Source: Alphaproteobacteria bacterium (GTDB lineage: Bacteria; Pseudomonadota; Alphaproteobacteria; CAAHEQ01; UBA3637). From it: a stretch of DNA of 7,646 nt. Positions 1-7,493 of this stretch are shown here, piece by piece. The notes under the pieces were generated by a model. The model saw only the letters and a program-made list of their open reading frames with translations, had not been told where the DNA came from and ran no database searches. Within the stretch, counting starts at the first letter, position 1. Each line of letters begins with the position of its first letter. The translations under genes were made by a program, and so were the position numbers. Location of the stretch: assembly GCA_017513365.1 (NCBI GenBank), contig JAFXFY010000031.1:1-7646 (forward strand), read 5' to 3'.

Positions 1-1672
1 ATTGAGCGAACCAATCATAATATTTTTTGATATAGAATGTCTTCAATCCCATGTTTTTTGGTATATCAATATCACTGAATTCATTATCACCGATATGCAC
101 AATATCACCAGAGTCAACATTAAAATCGGCTATCATTTGTCGGAATAAATCGCCTGAACATTTTGTTTGATTACAATCTCCACTCACATAAATTTTATCC
201 AATTTTGTATAGCCATTTTTACATAAAACCTCTCTCAAAAAATCTGTTGGCAAATACATATCTGATGCAATAACAATCTTTTTATTCTTTTTTAGGGCTA
301 TTTTATATATTTCTATATTTTTAGGATGGGGCATCAGTAATTGTTTTTCCCATTCCAATTCCTTTTCTTTATATTGATAGAATTTAGGCAAAATTTGACG
401 ATATATTTCATCTAAGGTAATGTCGCTTAAGTGTGAATTTATTCGTCGTGCCCGTAGTTCTGCGTTAATCCTTTCTTCATGAAACCCCTCTGCTTGATAA
501 AATTTTTCCATATGCATAAACAAATCTGTTGGTTTAACATAAGGTCTAATCAGTAATGTATCAAATATGTCAAAGGAAACAATCTTTGCCTGATCAATTA
601 ACTCCTCTATTGTTTTTTCAAAATGATAGTTCAAATTTTTATCTTTTAAATCAGATAAAATATGTTGGTGGAGTTCATTATTTTTCCCTTCTAAAAAAGA
701 AAGAACAGATTGTGGAGATTCTTCTAACGCAAAGCCGAAACCATTGGTAAAACATTTTACCTTTATCATCGGAAAATGATAATCTTTTATTAATGTTAGT
801 GGAAAAACTGTTTTATTTCGATGTCCAGCCCTTGTTGCCCCTTTTTCCAAAAGAGGAAGATCCAATGGCAAAAAGGCTTCTGCCTTAAAACCTTTATCTA
901 TCAAGAATTGAGTTAATTTAAACTCATACTTCTTGACAACATCCCAAAAATTGCGTTCTTTTTTTACATGACTTAAAAAATGACTAATATATCCGGTTTC
1001 AATGACATTTTTCTTAAAAACATAAAACCATGACTGTAAATGATAATCCATATCATTATTTTGAATTAATCCCCAAAAATCACAAGATTTCTTATTCATG
1101 GTATCAAATACTTCTGAAAAAGGATAAACGGGACCATAACAAGAATCGTTACAAATTACCAGTTCGTTACATTTTTTTAAAAAGCCCATTTTCTCCGCAT
1201 ATTGATAGCCCCGTTTATACGAACCAAAATCATATTCTTCATGACGTTTAAATTGGGCATAAAAAACTAAATCTTTAATTTTATCAACTTCAGTAGGTAT
1301 AATTGGGTTATCTGCAATAAAAATAATGCCGTCACAAACTTTTTTCAACTCCCTTAGATAATACACCACATAATCAGCAATCTTTCCATTAGCTGAAAAA
1401 GATGCAAAAATCGCCAATCGTTTAAAATGTTGAGTTTTTGGGGATATAGAATAAATTATACTTTCGGCTGTTTTAGGGAAAATAACCCGTTTGAAATTTT
1501 GTACACCCTTATTTGCTTTCTTTTTTGTGTGATATATTTGAATACCTAAAATCTTTATTTTTCTTTTGGTTGCAGTTTTTTCCTTACGTAAAACTGTCAT
1601 CCCAAATAATTTATATTTGCGGATAACTTTATCCACAGACTGAAATTTAATTCTTTGCCATATCTTCATCAT
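1..1672 (-). CDS. RgpF-like rhamnan synthesis protein fused to a HAD-type hydrolase (C-terminus cut by window edge)
   Basis: A continuous minus-strand reading frame gives 557 residues before running off base 1. Residues about 85-310 match the rhamnan-synthesis F (RgpF) family: a Rossmann-like opening (LAIFASFSANGKIADYVVYY), EYDFGSYKRGY at 146-156, NDSCYGPVYPF at 175-185, then CDFWGL and HLQSWFYVF (197-219). Residues about 364-557 look like a HAD hydrolase: motif I SFDIFDTLL with nucleophile candidate D368, motif II IASDMYLP (S470, D471), a candidate motif III lysine near K504, and motif IV HIGDNEFSDI (D529, D534). The usual Asp two residues after the nucleophile is Phe. This pairing resembles COG5610-type proteins of polysaccharide loci. 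The start directly follows the rmlB stop (TAA-ATG-ATG). AAAGGG lies upstream, and its spacing slightly favours the second ATG at 1669. The likely role is glycosyl transfer in a rhamnose-containing glycan; the HAD substrate is unknown. Codon use and operon position indicate an intact gene. Confidence 0.88.
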   Translation of the reverse strand, partial: MMKIWQRIKFQSVDKVIRKYKLFGMTVLRKEKTATKRKIKILGIQIYHTKKKANKGVQNFKRVIFPKTAESIIYSISPKTQHFKRLAIFASFSANGKIADYVVYYLRELKKVCDGIIFIADNPIIPTEVDKIKDLVFYAQFKRHEEYDFGSYKRGYQYAEKMGFLKKCNELVICNDSCYGPVYPFSEVFDTMNKKSCDFWGLIQNNDMDYHLQSWFYVFKKNVIETGYISHFLSHVKKERNFWDVVKKYEFKLTQFLIDKGFKAEAFLPLDLPLLEKGATRAGHRNKTVFPLTLIKDYHFPMIKVKCFTNGFGFALEESPQSVLSFLEGKNNELHQHILSDLKDKNLNYHFEKTIEELIDQAKIVSFDIFDTLLIRPYVKPTDLFMHMEKFYQAEGFHEERINAELRARRINSHLSDITLDEIYRQILPKFYQYKEKELEWEKQLLMPHPKNIEIYKIALKKNKKIVIASDMYLPTDFLREVLCKNGYTKLDKIYVSGDCNQTKCSGDLFRQMIADFNVDSGDIVHIGDNEFSDIDIPKNMGLKTFYIKKYYDWFAQ

Positions 1673-2680
1673 TTACCCTTTCAAATACCACTCTACGGTT
1701 TTAACAATGCCTGTATCAAATGTTTCATCGGCATGCCAGCCAAGTTTATCTTCCAGCTTCGTTGCATCTATGGCATAGCGGAAATCATGTCCGGCTCGGT
1801 CTTGCACGAATGTAATCAACTCTTCGTATTTTGCACCATTGGCCCGAGGACGCTTTTCATCCAAAATGGCACAAATTGTCTTCACAATCGTGATGTTGTT
1901 GCGTTCATTATGACCGCCGACATTATATGTTTCGCCGGCTTTGCCTTTATGGAAAATTAAATCAATGGCTTTACAATGGTCCAACACATACAGCCAATCC
2001 CGAATGTTAAGACCTTGTCCGTAAATCGGCAAAGGTTGTTCGGCCAACGCTTTAGAAATAATATGCGGAATTAACTTTTCGTTGTGTTGTTTCGGACCAT
2101 AGTTGTTTGAACAGTTAGATGTCGTCACATTCATCCCGAATGTGTGATGATAAGCTCGCACAATAAAATCTGAACTGGCTTTACTGGCCGAATATGGGCT
2201 GTTTGGTGCATAAGGTGTGTTTTCCGTAAAATATCCCGTTTCACCTAAAGTCCCATAAACTTCATCCGTTGAGATATGATGGAAACGGCAATTTTCATAG
2301 CCTTGTTTGACTTTATGAGGAGCTTCCATCCAATGATGATAAGCAACATCGCACAGTGTAAATGTACCCTCTACGTTAGTTTGGATAAATGCCATTGGAT
2401 TTTTAATGGAATTATCTACATGGCTTTCGGCGGCAAAGTGAATAACGCCACGAATATCATAGTCGGCAAACAATTTTTCAATTAAGGCTCTGTCGCAAAT
2501 ATCTCCTTGCACAAAGGTGTAATTAGACATATCATTGCATTCCGATACATTGGTCAAATCACCGGCATAGGTTAATTTATCCAAATTAATCACATGATAT
2601 TCGGGGTATTTTTGTGCAAAATACGGAACAAAGTTTGAGCCGATAAAGCCTGCACCACCAGTTACTAAAATTGATTTCAT
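1673..2680 (-). CDS. rmlB: dTDP-glucose 4,6-dehydratase RmlB
   Basis: This 335-residue protein is an extended short-chain dehydrogenase/reductase, close to the usual RmlB length of about 350. It oxidises and dehydrates dTDP-glucose to dTDP-4-keto-6-deoxyglucose with bound NAD+, the second step of dTDP-L-rhamnose synthesis in the cytoplasm. Visible marks are the NAD-binding TGGAGFIGS loop (G8, G11, G14), HFAAESHVD at 81-89, the catalytic STDEVYG with T138-D139-E140, YSASK with Y163 and K167, NNYGPKQ at 192-198, RDWLYVLDH from R227, and DRAGHDFRYAID at 294-305. The start is set at 2680, not an upstream in-frame ATG at 2728, because the NAD-binding fold begins here, GGAG lies 8 bases upstream, and the ATG overlaps the rmlD stop as ATGA. 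The longer version would add a 16-residue basic leader lying inside rmlD. Confidence 0.97.
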   Translation of the reverse strand: MKSILVTGGAGFIGSNFVPYFAQKYPEYHVINLDKLTYAGDLTNVSECNDMSNYTFVQGDICDRALIEKLFADYDIRGVIHFAAESHVDNSIKNPMAFIQTNVEGTFTLCDVAYHHWMEAPHKVKQGYENCRFHHISTDEVYGTLGETGYFTENTPYAPNSPYSASKASSDFIVRAYHHTFGMNVTTSNCSNNYGPKQHNEKLIPHIISKALAEQPLPIYGQGLNIRDWLYVLDHCKAIDLIFHKGKAGETYNVGGHNERNNITIVKTICAILDEKRPRANGAKYEELITFVQDRAGHDFRYAIDATKLEDKLGWHADETFDTGIVKTVEWYLKG

Positions 2681-3519
2681 TTTGTTTTCTCCATTTCTTT
2701 TAAACATCTTTTTAATCCATCTTCCCAATGGGCAATTTTAATGCCAAAATCTTGTTTGATAGATTCTTTGCTCAGCACACTGTAAAAAGGACGAGTCGCC
2801 TTTGTGGGATAAGCTGAACTTGGGATAGGATTGACCTGACAGTTTAATTCGGATAATTCCATAATTTTTCTGGCAAAATCATACCAAGAACAAACGCCTT
2901 CGTTTGTAAAGTGATAAACGGTTTTTTGCCCATCCCTTATTTGAGGGATAATTTCGTATATGGCTTGTGCTAAATCACCGGCATAGGTTGGCGTTCCGAC
3001 TTGATCGGCAACAACATTTAATGTTTCTCGTTCGCTCCCTAAACGGCGCATTGTTTTGACAAAGTTATTTCCATACGGTGAATATAACCAAGCGGTACGA
3101 ATGATAATTGCAGAGGATGCATTTTCTAAAACAGCCAATTCTCCGGCACGTTTTGTTTTGCCATAAACAGAGATTGGTTTTGTTTCATCTGTCGGTTCAT
3201 AGGGTTTATGCCCCAAACCGTCAAACACATAATCCGTTGACACATGGACAATTTTGCATCCTGTTTTAGCCAAATTTTCCGGGCCTAAAACATTTATTTT
3301 TTCTGCCAGCTCTATATCATCTTCAGCTTTATCCACTGCCGTATAAGCAGCACAGTTAATAATGGTGGCAATTTGATGGTTTTGCACAAATGTTTTAACG
3401 GCACTTAAATTGGTAATATCCAATTCTGCAACATCCGTTAAAATCGCCTCAGGCAATAGTTTGGATAACTCTAACCCCAGTTGGCCTTTGGCGCCTGTAA
3501 TCAATATGTTATCTTGCAT
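2677..3519 (-). CDS. rmlD: dTDP-4-dehydrorhamnose reductase RmlD
   Basis: This 280-residue protein is of normal family length and performs the last step of the pathway, NAD(P)H-dependent reduction of dTDP-4-keto-L-rhamnose to dTDP-L-rhamnose. The N-terminal nucleotide-binding loop is ITGAKGQLG (residues 7-15). It is followed by INCAAYTAVDKAE (54-66), the catalytic STDYVFDG (94-101), SVYGKTK with the Y119/K123 pair, RTAWLYSPYGNNFV (141-154), ADQVGTPTYA (171-180), and the substrate-side RPFYSVL (243-249). The gene starts inside the end of rmlC (11-base overlap). AAAGGA lies 11 bases before the ATG, a slightly long spacing. It ends in an ATGA overlap with rmlB. No frameshift or missing key residue is seen. 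Confidence 0.96.
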   Translation of the reverse strand: MQDNILITGAKGQLGLELSKLLPEAILTDVAELDITNLSAVKTFVQNHQIATIINCAAYTAVDKAEDDIELAEKINVLGPENLAKTGCKIVHVSTDYVFDGLGHKPYEPTDETKPISVYGKTKRAGELAVLENASSAIIIRTAWLYSPYGNNFVKTMRRLGSERETLNVVADQVGTPTYAGDLAQAIYEIIPQIRDGQKTVYHFTNEGVCSWYDFARKIMELSELNCQVNPIPSSAYPTKATRPFYSVLSKESIKQDFGIKIAHWEDGLKRCLKEMEKTK

Positions 3520-4046
3520 GTTGTTTTAAATCCTTTAACTGATTAGCTAATCTGTCTTTTTCAGAAGTTATAATTTTTTCGGTTGGCACTTTCCAATCAA
3601 TTCCAATTTCCGGATCATCATAACGAATACCGAATTCGGATGCTTTGTTATATAAATTGTCGCATTTGTAGGCAAATACAGCCGTTTCACTTAATACGGA
3701 AAAACCATGTAAAAATCCTCTTGGGATAAATAGTTGGCGTTTGTTTTCTTCTGACAATTCCACGGCAACATGTTTACCGAAAGTTGGAGAATCGGGTCGG
3801 GCATCCACGGCAACATCTAATACTTTGCCGTGTAATACTCTGACTAATTTAGCTTGAGCGTGTTCACCCAACTGACAATGTAGACCACGTATCACTCCAT
3901 ATGAAGATTTTGATTGATTGTCTTGCACAAATTTGTTGGGTATGCCGTTTGCTGTAAATTCCGCCTCGTTATAACTTTCAAAAAAGTATCCTCTGTCATC
4001 TTCAAATACTTTTGGTTCAACAATAATAACGCCGTCAATATCTGTT

Positions 4047-4060
<14 letters not shown>
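3509..4060 (-). CDS. rmlC: dTDP-4-dehydrorhamnose 3,5-epimerase RmlC
   Basis: This 183-residue cupin-fold epimerase inverts C3 and C5 of dTDP-4-keto-6-deoxyglucose to give dTDP-4-keto-L-rhamnose. Family marks are VFEDDRGYFFESYN (18-31), FVQDNQSKS (44-52), GVIRGLHCQ with the catalytic-type H61, KLVRVLHGKVLDVAVDAR (71-88), LFIPRGFLHGFSVL (110-123), the YKCDNLY stretch at 131-137, and SEKD ending in D169, which corresponds to the conserved catalytic Asp. The length matches the family. A clear GAGGAA precedes the ATG and lies inside the last codons of rmlA; the two genes overlap by 14 bases, and rmlC overlaps rmlD by 11. This arrangement points to coupled translation. Confidence 0.97.
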
Positions 4061-4930
<870 letters not shown>

Positions 4931-4934
<4 letters not shown>

Positions 4935-5773
4935 TTAACCTCCTGTTTTGCTTTAACTTGAATAAATGGTAAATATTTTAAAATGCCTTTACGAGTATTT
5001 CCCATTTGTCTGAAATGTCCCAAAGGAATTAATCCGAATAGTTTTAAACGAATAATATGAGGCGTTTGTTCACAAACTGTTTGGAAAATATCGGGATGCT
5101 CTGTACGAACAAATTCATGAATAGCCCGAGTAGCATTCGTCATTTTGTTCTCTTGTGTTTTGGTGGTATTATCATCATGAATACGGTATTTCATTAAAAC
5201 TTTCGGAATATTATAAAACTGAGTTTTTCCAATTAACCGACACCATAGAGCATAATCTTCGGCCGGAGAAAATTTATCTTCATACGGATTATCTGGCAAA
5301 ATGCTCGCTCGGATCATGGCCCCAGTGTGTGGAACGGCACATCCTTGCATTAAATATTGTTCAATTTGATCATTATTTTGTGGAAAGGACATAATTTTTG
5401 TATGTGGAAATAATTCAATATAGCATCCGACAACGCCGATTTCGGGATGAGAGTCCAATACGCGCACTTGTTCTTCAAAGCGTGTTGGCAGAGCAACATC
5501 ATCGTGGTCTATTACGGCTAAATAGTTCCCCTGTGCCAGTGTCGTTAATCTGTTGCGAGAAAATGAAATACCCTTATTTGACTCATTTTTAAAATACTGC
5601 ATACGTTTATCTGTATAAGATCTAATCACATCTTCACGACTATCTTCAGGACAATCATCCAGTATTAATAATTCAAAATCAGTAAATGTTTGAGATAAAA
5701 TACTATCAATAACTGCTTTTAAATACTGTCTGTCAGTCCGATAAATCGGCATTAAAACAGATACTTTTGGCAT
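4931..5773 (-). CDS. Family 2 glycosyltransferase (GT-A fold), first gene of the operon
   Basis: This 280-residue protein begins with a typical GT2 start, PKVSVLMPIYRTDRQYL. It has the nucleotide-binding LILDDCPEDS (D39, D40), the stretch NKGISFSRNR (66-75), and a DxD-like metal site DHDD at 89-92. The acceptor-side SPAEDYALWCRL has the catalytic-base ED pair at 172-173 and is followed by MKYRIHDDN (194-202). The C-terminal about 70 residues are basic and could lie against the membrane; no transmembrane helix is evident, so the enzyme is probably cytoplasmic or peripheral. It likely transfers one sugar during surface glycan assembly. Rhamnose is a plausible donor because the dTDP-rhamnose genes follow immediately, but specificity cannot be read from sequence. 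AAAGGAGA lies about 10 bases before the ATG, and the gene ends in an ATGA overlap with rmlA. Confidence 0.93.
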
Positions 5774-5829
5774 AAATGATTGTCTCCTTTTTTATCTTTG
5801 TTATGAATAGTCAAATCAATATTCACATT

Positions 5830-5858
5830 AGTATATGATATTCAGAAACAATAATCAA
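5830..5858 (-). promoter_or_regulatory. Sigma-70-type promoter for the polysaccharide operon
   Basis: Read on the minus strand, TTGATT (5858-5853) is followed by a 17-base spacer and TATACT (5835-5830). This matches 4 of 6 and 5 of 6 consensus bases with ideal spacing. It would start transcription near 5823, leaving a leader of about 50 bases before the glycosyltransferase ATG. No other gene on this strand lies between it and the operon. This is a visual match only; the region is very AT-rich, so chance boxes are possible. Confidence 0.6.
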
Positions 5859-5859
5859 G

Positions 5860-6148
5860 AGAAAAAAATTCTTTTTAAAATAGTAAAAAGTTAAATAAAA
5901 TGTCATAATTTACTACTCAAGGACTTGAAAAAATAAAAATTATAGAAACAGTATCAACCTTTATTGCAATTTACTAATAATATTATTAATTAAGAGGTTT
6001 CATTTGTAGCTTGGGTCGGTTCAATTCTAAGGTGTAAAATCCAATCGGGTCAGTGTCTTTATTTTAGATTTTTAAAAGAATTAAAATTGCAAAGTCAACA
6101 TAGTTAGTATTATGCAAAAAATGTACATTGCTGTTTTTTTAATACTTA
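5860..6148. other. AT-rich non-coding gap upstream of the polysaccharide operon
   Basis: No convincing complete gene is seen on either strand. The stretch is very rich in A and T. On the minus strand it contains a perfect TATAAT (5944-5939) with a poorly placed TTGCAA 19 bases upstream, which may be a weak second promoter. It also holds a short protein-like tail at 5986-6063, described as a finding. No tRNA, riboswitch-like fold or clear operator was recognised. Confidence 0.5.
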
Positions 6149-6259
6149 TCATATCTTCAAACTCTCCACGGCATTGGATAGCATTTGAGGATTATAGTTG
6201 AAGTATCTTTGAGTTGTGCTGATATTCCTGTGATTTGCCAATCTTTGAACCAAACTGTT
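6149..6259 (-). pseudogene. C-terminal remnant of a tyrosine recombinase (phage-type integrase)
   Basis: An open stretch of 36 codons plus stop on the minus strand reads SLVQRLANHRNISTTQRYF followed by NYNPQMLSNAVESLKI. This is the characteristic end of tyrosine recombinases. The LANH segment supplies the late conserved His (LGH box), and the Tyr of TTQRY is the DNA-cleaving nucleophile. A stop codon (6262-6260) lies directly upstream, and no SLVQ-type continuation, RHR arginine box or N-terminal core-binding domain follows in any frame; a terminator and an unrelated gene occupy that space. The piece lacks a start codon and Shine-Dalgarno and is almost certainly not expressed. It marks a past integration event or element whose body was deleted or replaced, with the breakpoint near 6250-6272. 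Confidence 0.8.
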
Positions 6260-6272
6260 CTATTTGTATTAC

Positions 6273-6307
6273 AAAAAAAAGCCTTCCCAAATAAAGGCCT
6301 TTTTTTA
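6273..6307 (-). terminator. Rho-independent terminator of the small membrane-protein gene
   Basis: On the minus strand an A-tract is followed by GGCCTTTATTTGGGAAGGC and a run of eight T. The core stem is GCCTT/AAGGC, and flanking A and T tracts extend it with one bulge. It begins 16 bases after the stop codon at 6324. Because A and T tracts flank both sides, it could also terminate plus-strand transcripts. Confidence 0.8.
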
Positions 6308-6323
6308 TATAATAGAAAAATAT

Positions 6324-6824
6324 TTACTGATTAACTCGTTCCATTTTCTGAGCCAATGTAATCCATTTACCCATATTCATTGTAGTACCAACTTTCACAC
6401 CACCAAGATTTTGTCTTTGTGTCATATTTTTAAGTGAATTCGGAGCATAAGCAATGTATTCAACTGTTTTCGGATTATTGTCTGCATCCAACAAAAAGCA
6501 ATCACAATCTCCAGATGCTTTATCACATTTGATATCAACACATGTCATTTGAGCATTATCTTTCACTTCATTGACAAGGTAATTTGTGCATAATGCACCA
6601 ACCAAAAACAATCCGGCAATACCCCCAATTTTTGTTGCTTTTGATAAAGAAAATGGATATTCGTATATATAACTTGTATGACCACGCCATGTATCAAAAT
6701 CTCTATACGTTTTATTTTTATAATGATATACTGCTGCACCTAACTGATAAAGTGCTGCTGTAGCAGTGGCACTCAAGCCTATCATAGATGTTGTTCTTAA
6801 TAATTCTAATGTTGAAAATTCCAT
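6324..6824 (-). CDS. Hypothetical two-helix membrane protein with cysteine-bearing C-terminal domain
   Basis: I do not recognise the family of this 166-residue protein. Hydrophobic segments at about 9-33 and 66-84 look like membrane helices. The segment between them (34-65) is basic and aromatic (YHYKNKTYRDFDTWRGH), so by the positive-inside rule it should be cytoplasmic and the C-terminal about 80 residues extracytoplasmic. That part has C95, C100, C107 and C109 clustered in CVDIKCDKASGDCDCFLLD, suited to disulfides or metal binding, then an otherwise ordinary soluble tail. AGGAG lies 7 bases before the ATG. The gene has its own strong promoter and terminator and so is transcribed alone. Position beside an integrase remnant suggests an accessory gene. 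Function is unknown. Confidence 0.75.
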   Translation of the reverse strand: MEFSTLELLRTTSMIGLSATATAALYQLGAAVYHYKNKTYRDFDTWRGHTSYIYEYPFSLSKATKIGGIAGLFLVGALCTNYLVNEVKDNAQMTCVDIKCDKASGDCDCFLLDADNNPKTVEYIAYAPNSLKNMTQRQNLGGVKVGTTMNMGKWITLAQKMERVNQ

Positions 6825-6858
6825 CTTATCGCTCCTATTTTATTAAAGACACCTTTTT

Positions 6859-6887
6859 AATATATCACACTCTGTTTAATTTGTCAA
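6859..6887 (-). promoter_or_regulatory. Near-consensus sigma-70 promoter of the membrane-protein gene
   Basis: On the minus strand a perfect TTGACA (6887-6882), a 17-base spacer and TATATT (6864-6859) are present. TG one base before the -10 box makes it an extended -10 as well. Transcription would start near 6852, about 28 bases before the ATG at 6824. It is the best promoter in the window and suggests strong, possibly constitutive, expression. Confidence 0.8.
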
Positions 6888-6907
6888 TATTTTTTTTTAA
6901 AACACGC

Positions 6908-6925
6908 ATCAACAATCTTATTGAT
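6908..6925. promoter_or_regulatory. 18-base near-perfect palindrome between divergent genes
   Basis: ATCAACAATCTTATTGAT pairs with itself at 8 of 9 positions. It sits 9 bases before the ATG at 6934 and about 20 bases upstream of the -35 box of the divergent membrane-protein gene. It could be an operator for a dimeric regulator, or a small hairpin in the leader of the 6934 gene. In such AT-rich DNA it could also be chance. Confidence 0.3.
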
Positions 6926-6933
6926 TTCGAAAT

Positions 6934-7131
6934 ATGTTTAACTTTAATCTTTCTTTTTTAACTGATAAGGATGTCAAAGATAACAAACCATGGCTGACAC
7001 GTGAAGCATTTGAACCTTATATAGATGAAGATTTGAATGGGGATGATGGAAGTATAATTGAAGCAACAAAGATTACATCCCAATCGCTCTCTATAAAAAA
7101 AGACCCCTCTCATGGTGCAAGAGCTGAATAA
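6934..7131 (+). CDS. Hypothetical small acidic protein (65 residues)
   Basis: I do not recognise this protein. It reads MFNFNLSFLTDKDVKDN, then WLTREAFEPYIDEDLNGDDG, and ends KKDPSHGARAE. It is acidic in the middle with no membrane segment, signal peptide or cysteine. The only usable start is the ATG at 6934, because an in-frame stop lies at 6922-6924. No Shine-Dalgarno is visible, since the bases before the ATG are taken by a palindrome; that makes translation uncertain. A strong terminator just after the stop supports a real transcription unit. It is divergent from the membrane-protein gene. It may be a small accessory or regulatory protein, but nothing in the sequence decides this. Confidence 0.5.
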   Translation: MFNFNLSFLTDKDVKDNKPWLTREAFEPYIDEDLNGDDGSIIEATKITSQSLSIKKDPSHGARAE

Positions 7132-7136
7132 AAAAG

Positions 7137-7164
7137 AAAAACTCTGTGAAAGCAGAGTTTTTTT
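7137..7164 (+). terminator. Rho-independent terminator after the small acidic gene
   Basis: AAAAACTCTG, loop TGAAAG and CAGAGTTTTT form a 10-base-pair stem followed by further T. It begins 6 bases after the stop at 7131. The core ACTCTG/CAGAGT and long T-tract are classic. Flanking A-tract pairing means it may act in both directions. Confidence 0.85.
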
Positions 7165-7209
7165 GTATTCATTCCATAAATAAATCTGTAATTAACCAAA
7201 GGAATGAAT

Positions 7210-7467
7210 ATGACAACAGCAATAGAAAAATTAGATGAATTATTAGCAAAAATAAGAACTCAAATTATTGAGAAAAAAGGTCTAAAAGAAGAACCAATAG
7301 AGCAACCTGAACCAGCAGATGAACAAACCGAACCCACAGAAGAACTCCCTCAACACCCTGATACAGATTATTTAATTAAGGTCTTTAATCACTTAAAGGA
7401 TTTGGGATACATCAATACTCAATATGAGTTTTCTGAACAGTTTTTAAACAAAAGCGGTTTGTGTTGA
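7210..7467 (+). CDS. Hypothetical small protein: N-terminal helix, Pro/Glu linker, helical C-terminus
   Basis: This 85-residue protein is not identified. Residues 1-23 (TTAIEKLDELLAKIRTQIIEKK) have heptad-like hydrophobic spacing and should form a helix or coiled coil. About residues 24-50 form an acidic linker rich in Pro, Glu and Gln (EEPIEQPEPADEQTEPTEELP). Residues 51-85 are helical (YLIKVFNHLKDLGYINTQ, then YEFSEQFLNKSGLC). The last part recalls small alphaproteobacterial proteins in which a G-x-I/V-x-S/T-Q-x-x-FS-x-x-x-L-x-x-S segment is followed by a Tyr-Tyr motif; here the frame stops right after the Ser, so it may be clipped. The start at 7210 is preferred over the ATG at 7204 because AAAGGA abuts 7204 but sits 6 bases before 7210. 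It lies downstream of a terminator, so it needs its own promoter, which I could not find. Confidence 0.55.
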   Translation: MTTAIEKLDELLAKIRTQIIEKKGLKEEPIEQPEPADEQTEPTEELPQHPDTDYLIKVFNHLKDLGYINTQYEFSEQFLNKSGLC

Positions 7468-7493
7468 TTGAAGAATCGGATAAAGTCTACTCG

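Noticed and set aside
1655..1960. Plus-strand open frame of 101 codons
   Set aside because: It is antisense to rmlB, has cysteine-rich unlikely composition, and is a shadow of a conserved gene.
2681..2728. Longer rmlB start adding 16 residues
   Set aside because: The added leader is basic and unrelated to the family and lies within rmlD. The ATG at 2680 has a ribosome site and an ATGA overlap, and leads straight into the NAD-binding fold.
5939..5969. TATAAT with TTGCAA upstream as a second operon promoter
   Set aside because: The 19-base spacing is too long and the -35 match poor. In AT-rich DNA a lone TATAAT is weak evidence, so it is only mentioned in the gap entry.
6018..6027. GGTTCAATTC resembling a tRNA T-loop
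   Set aside because: The flanking bases do not form the T-stem, and no D-arm, anticodon arm or acceptor stem is present.
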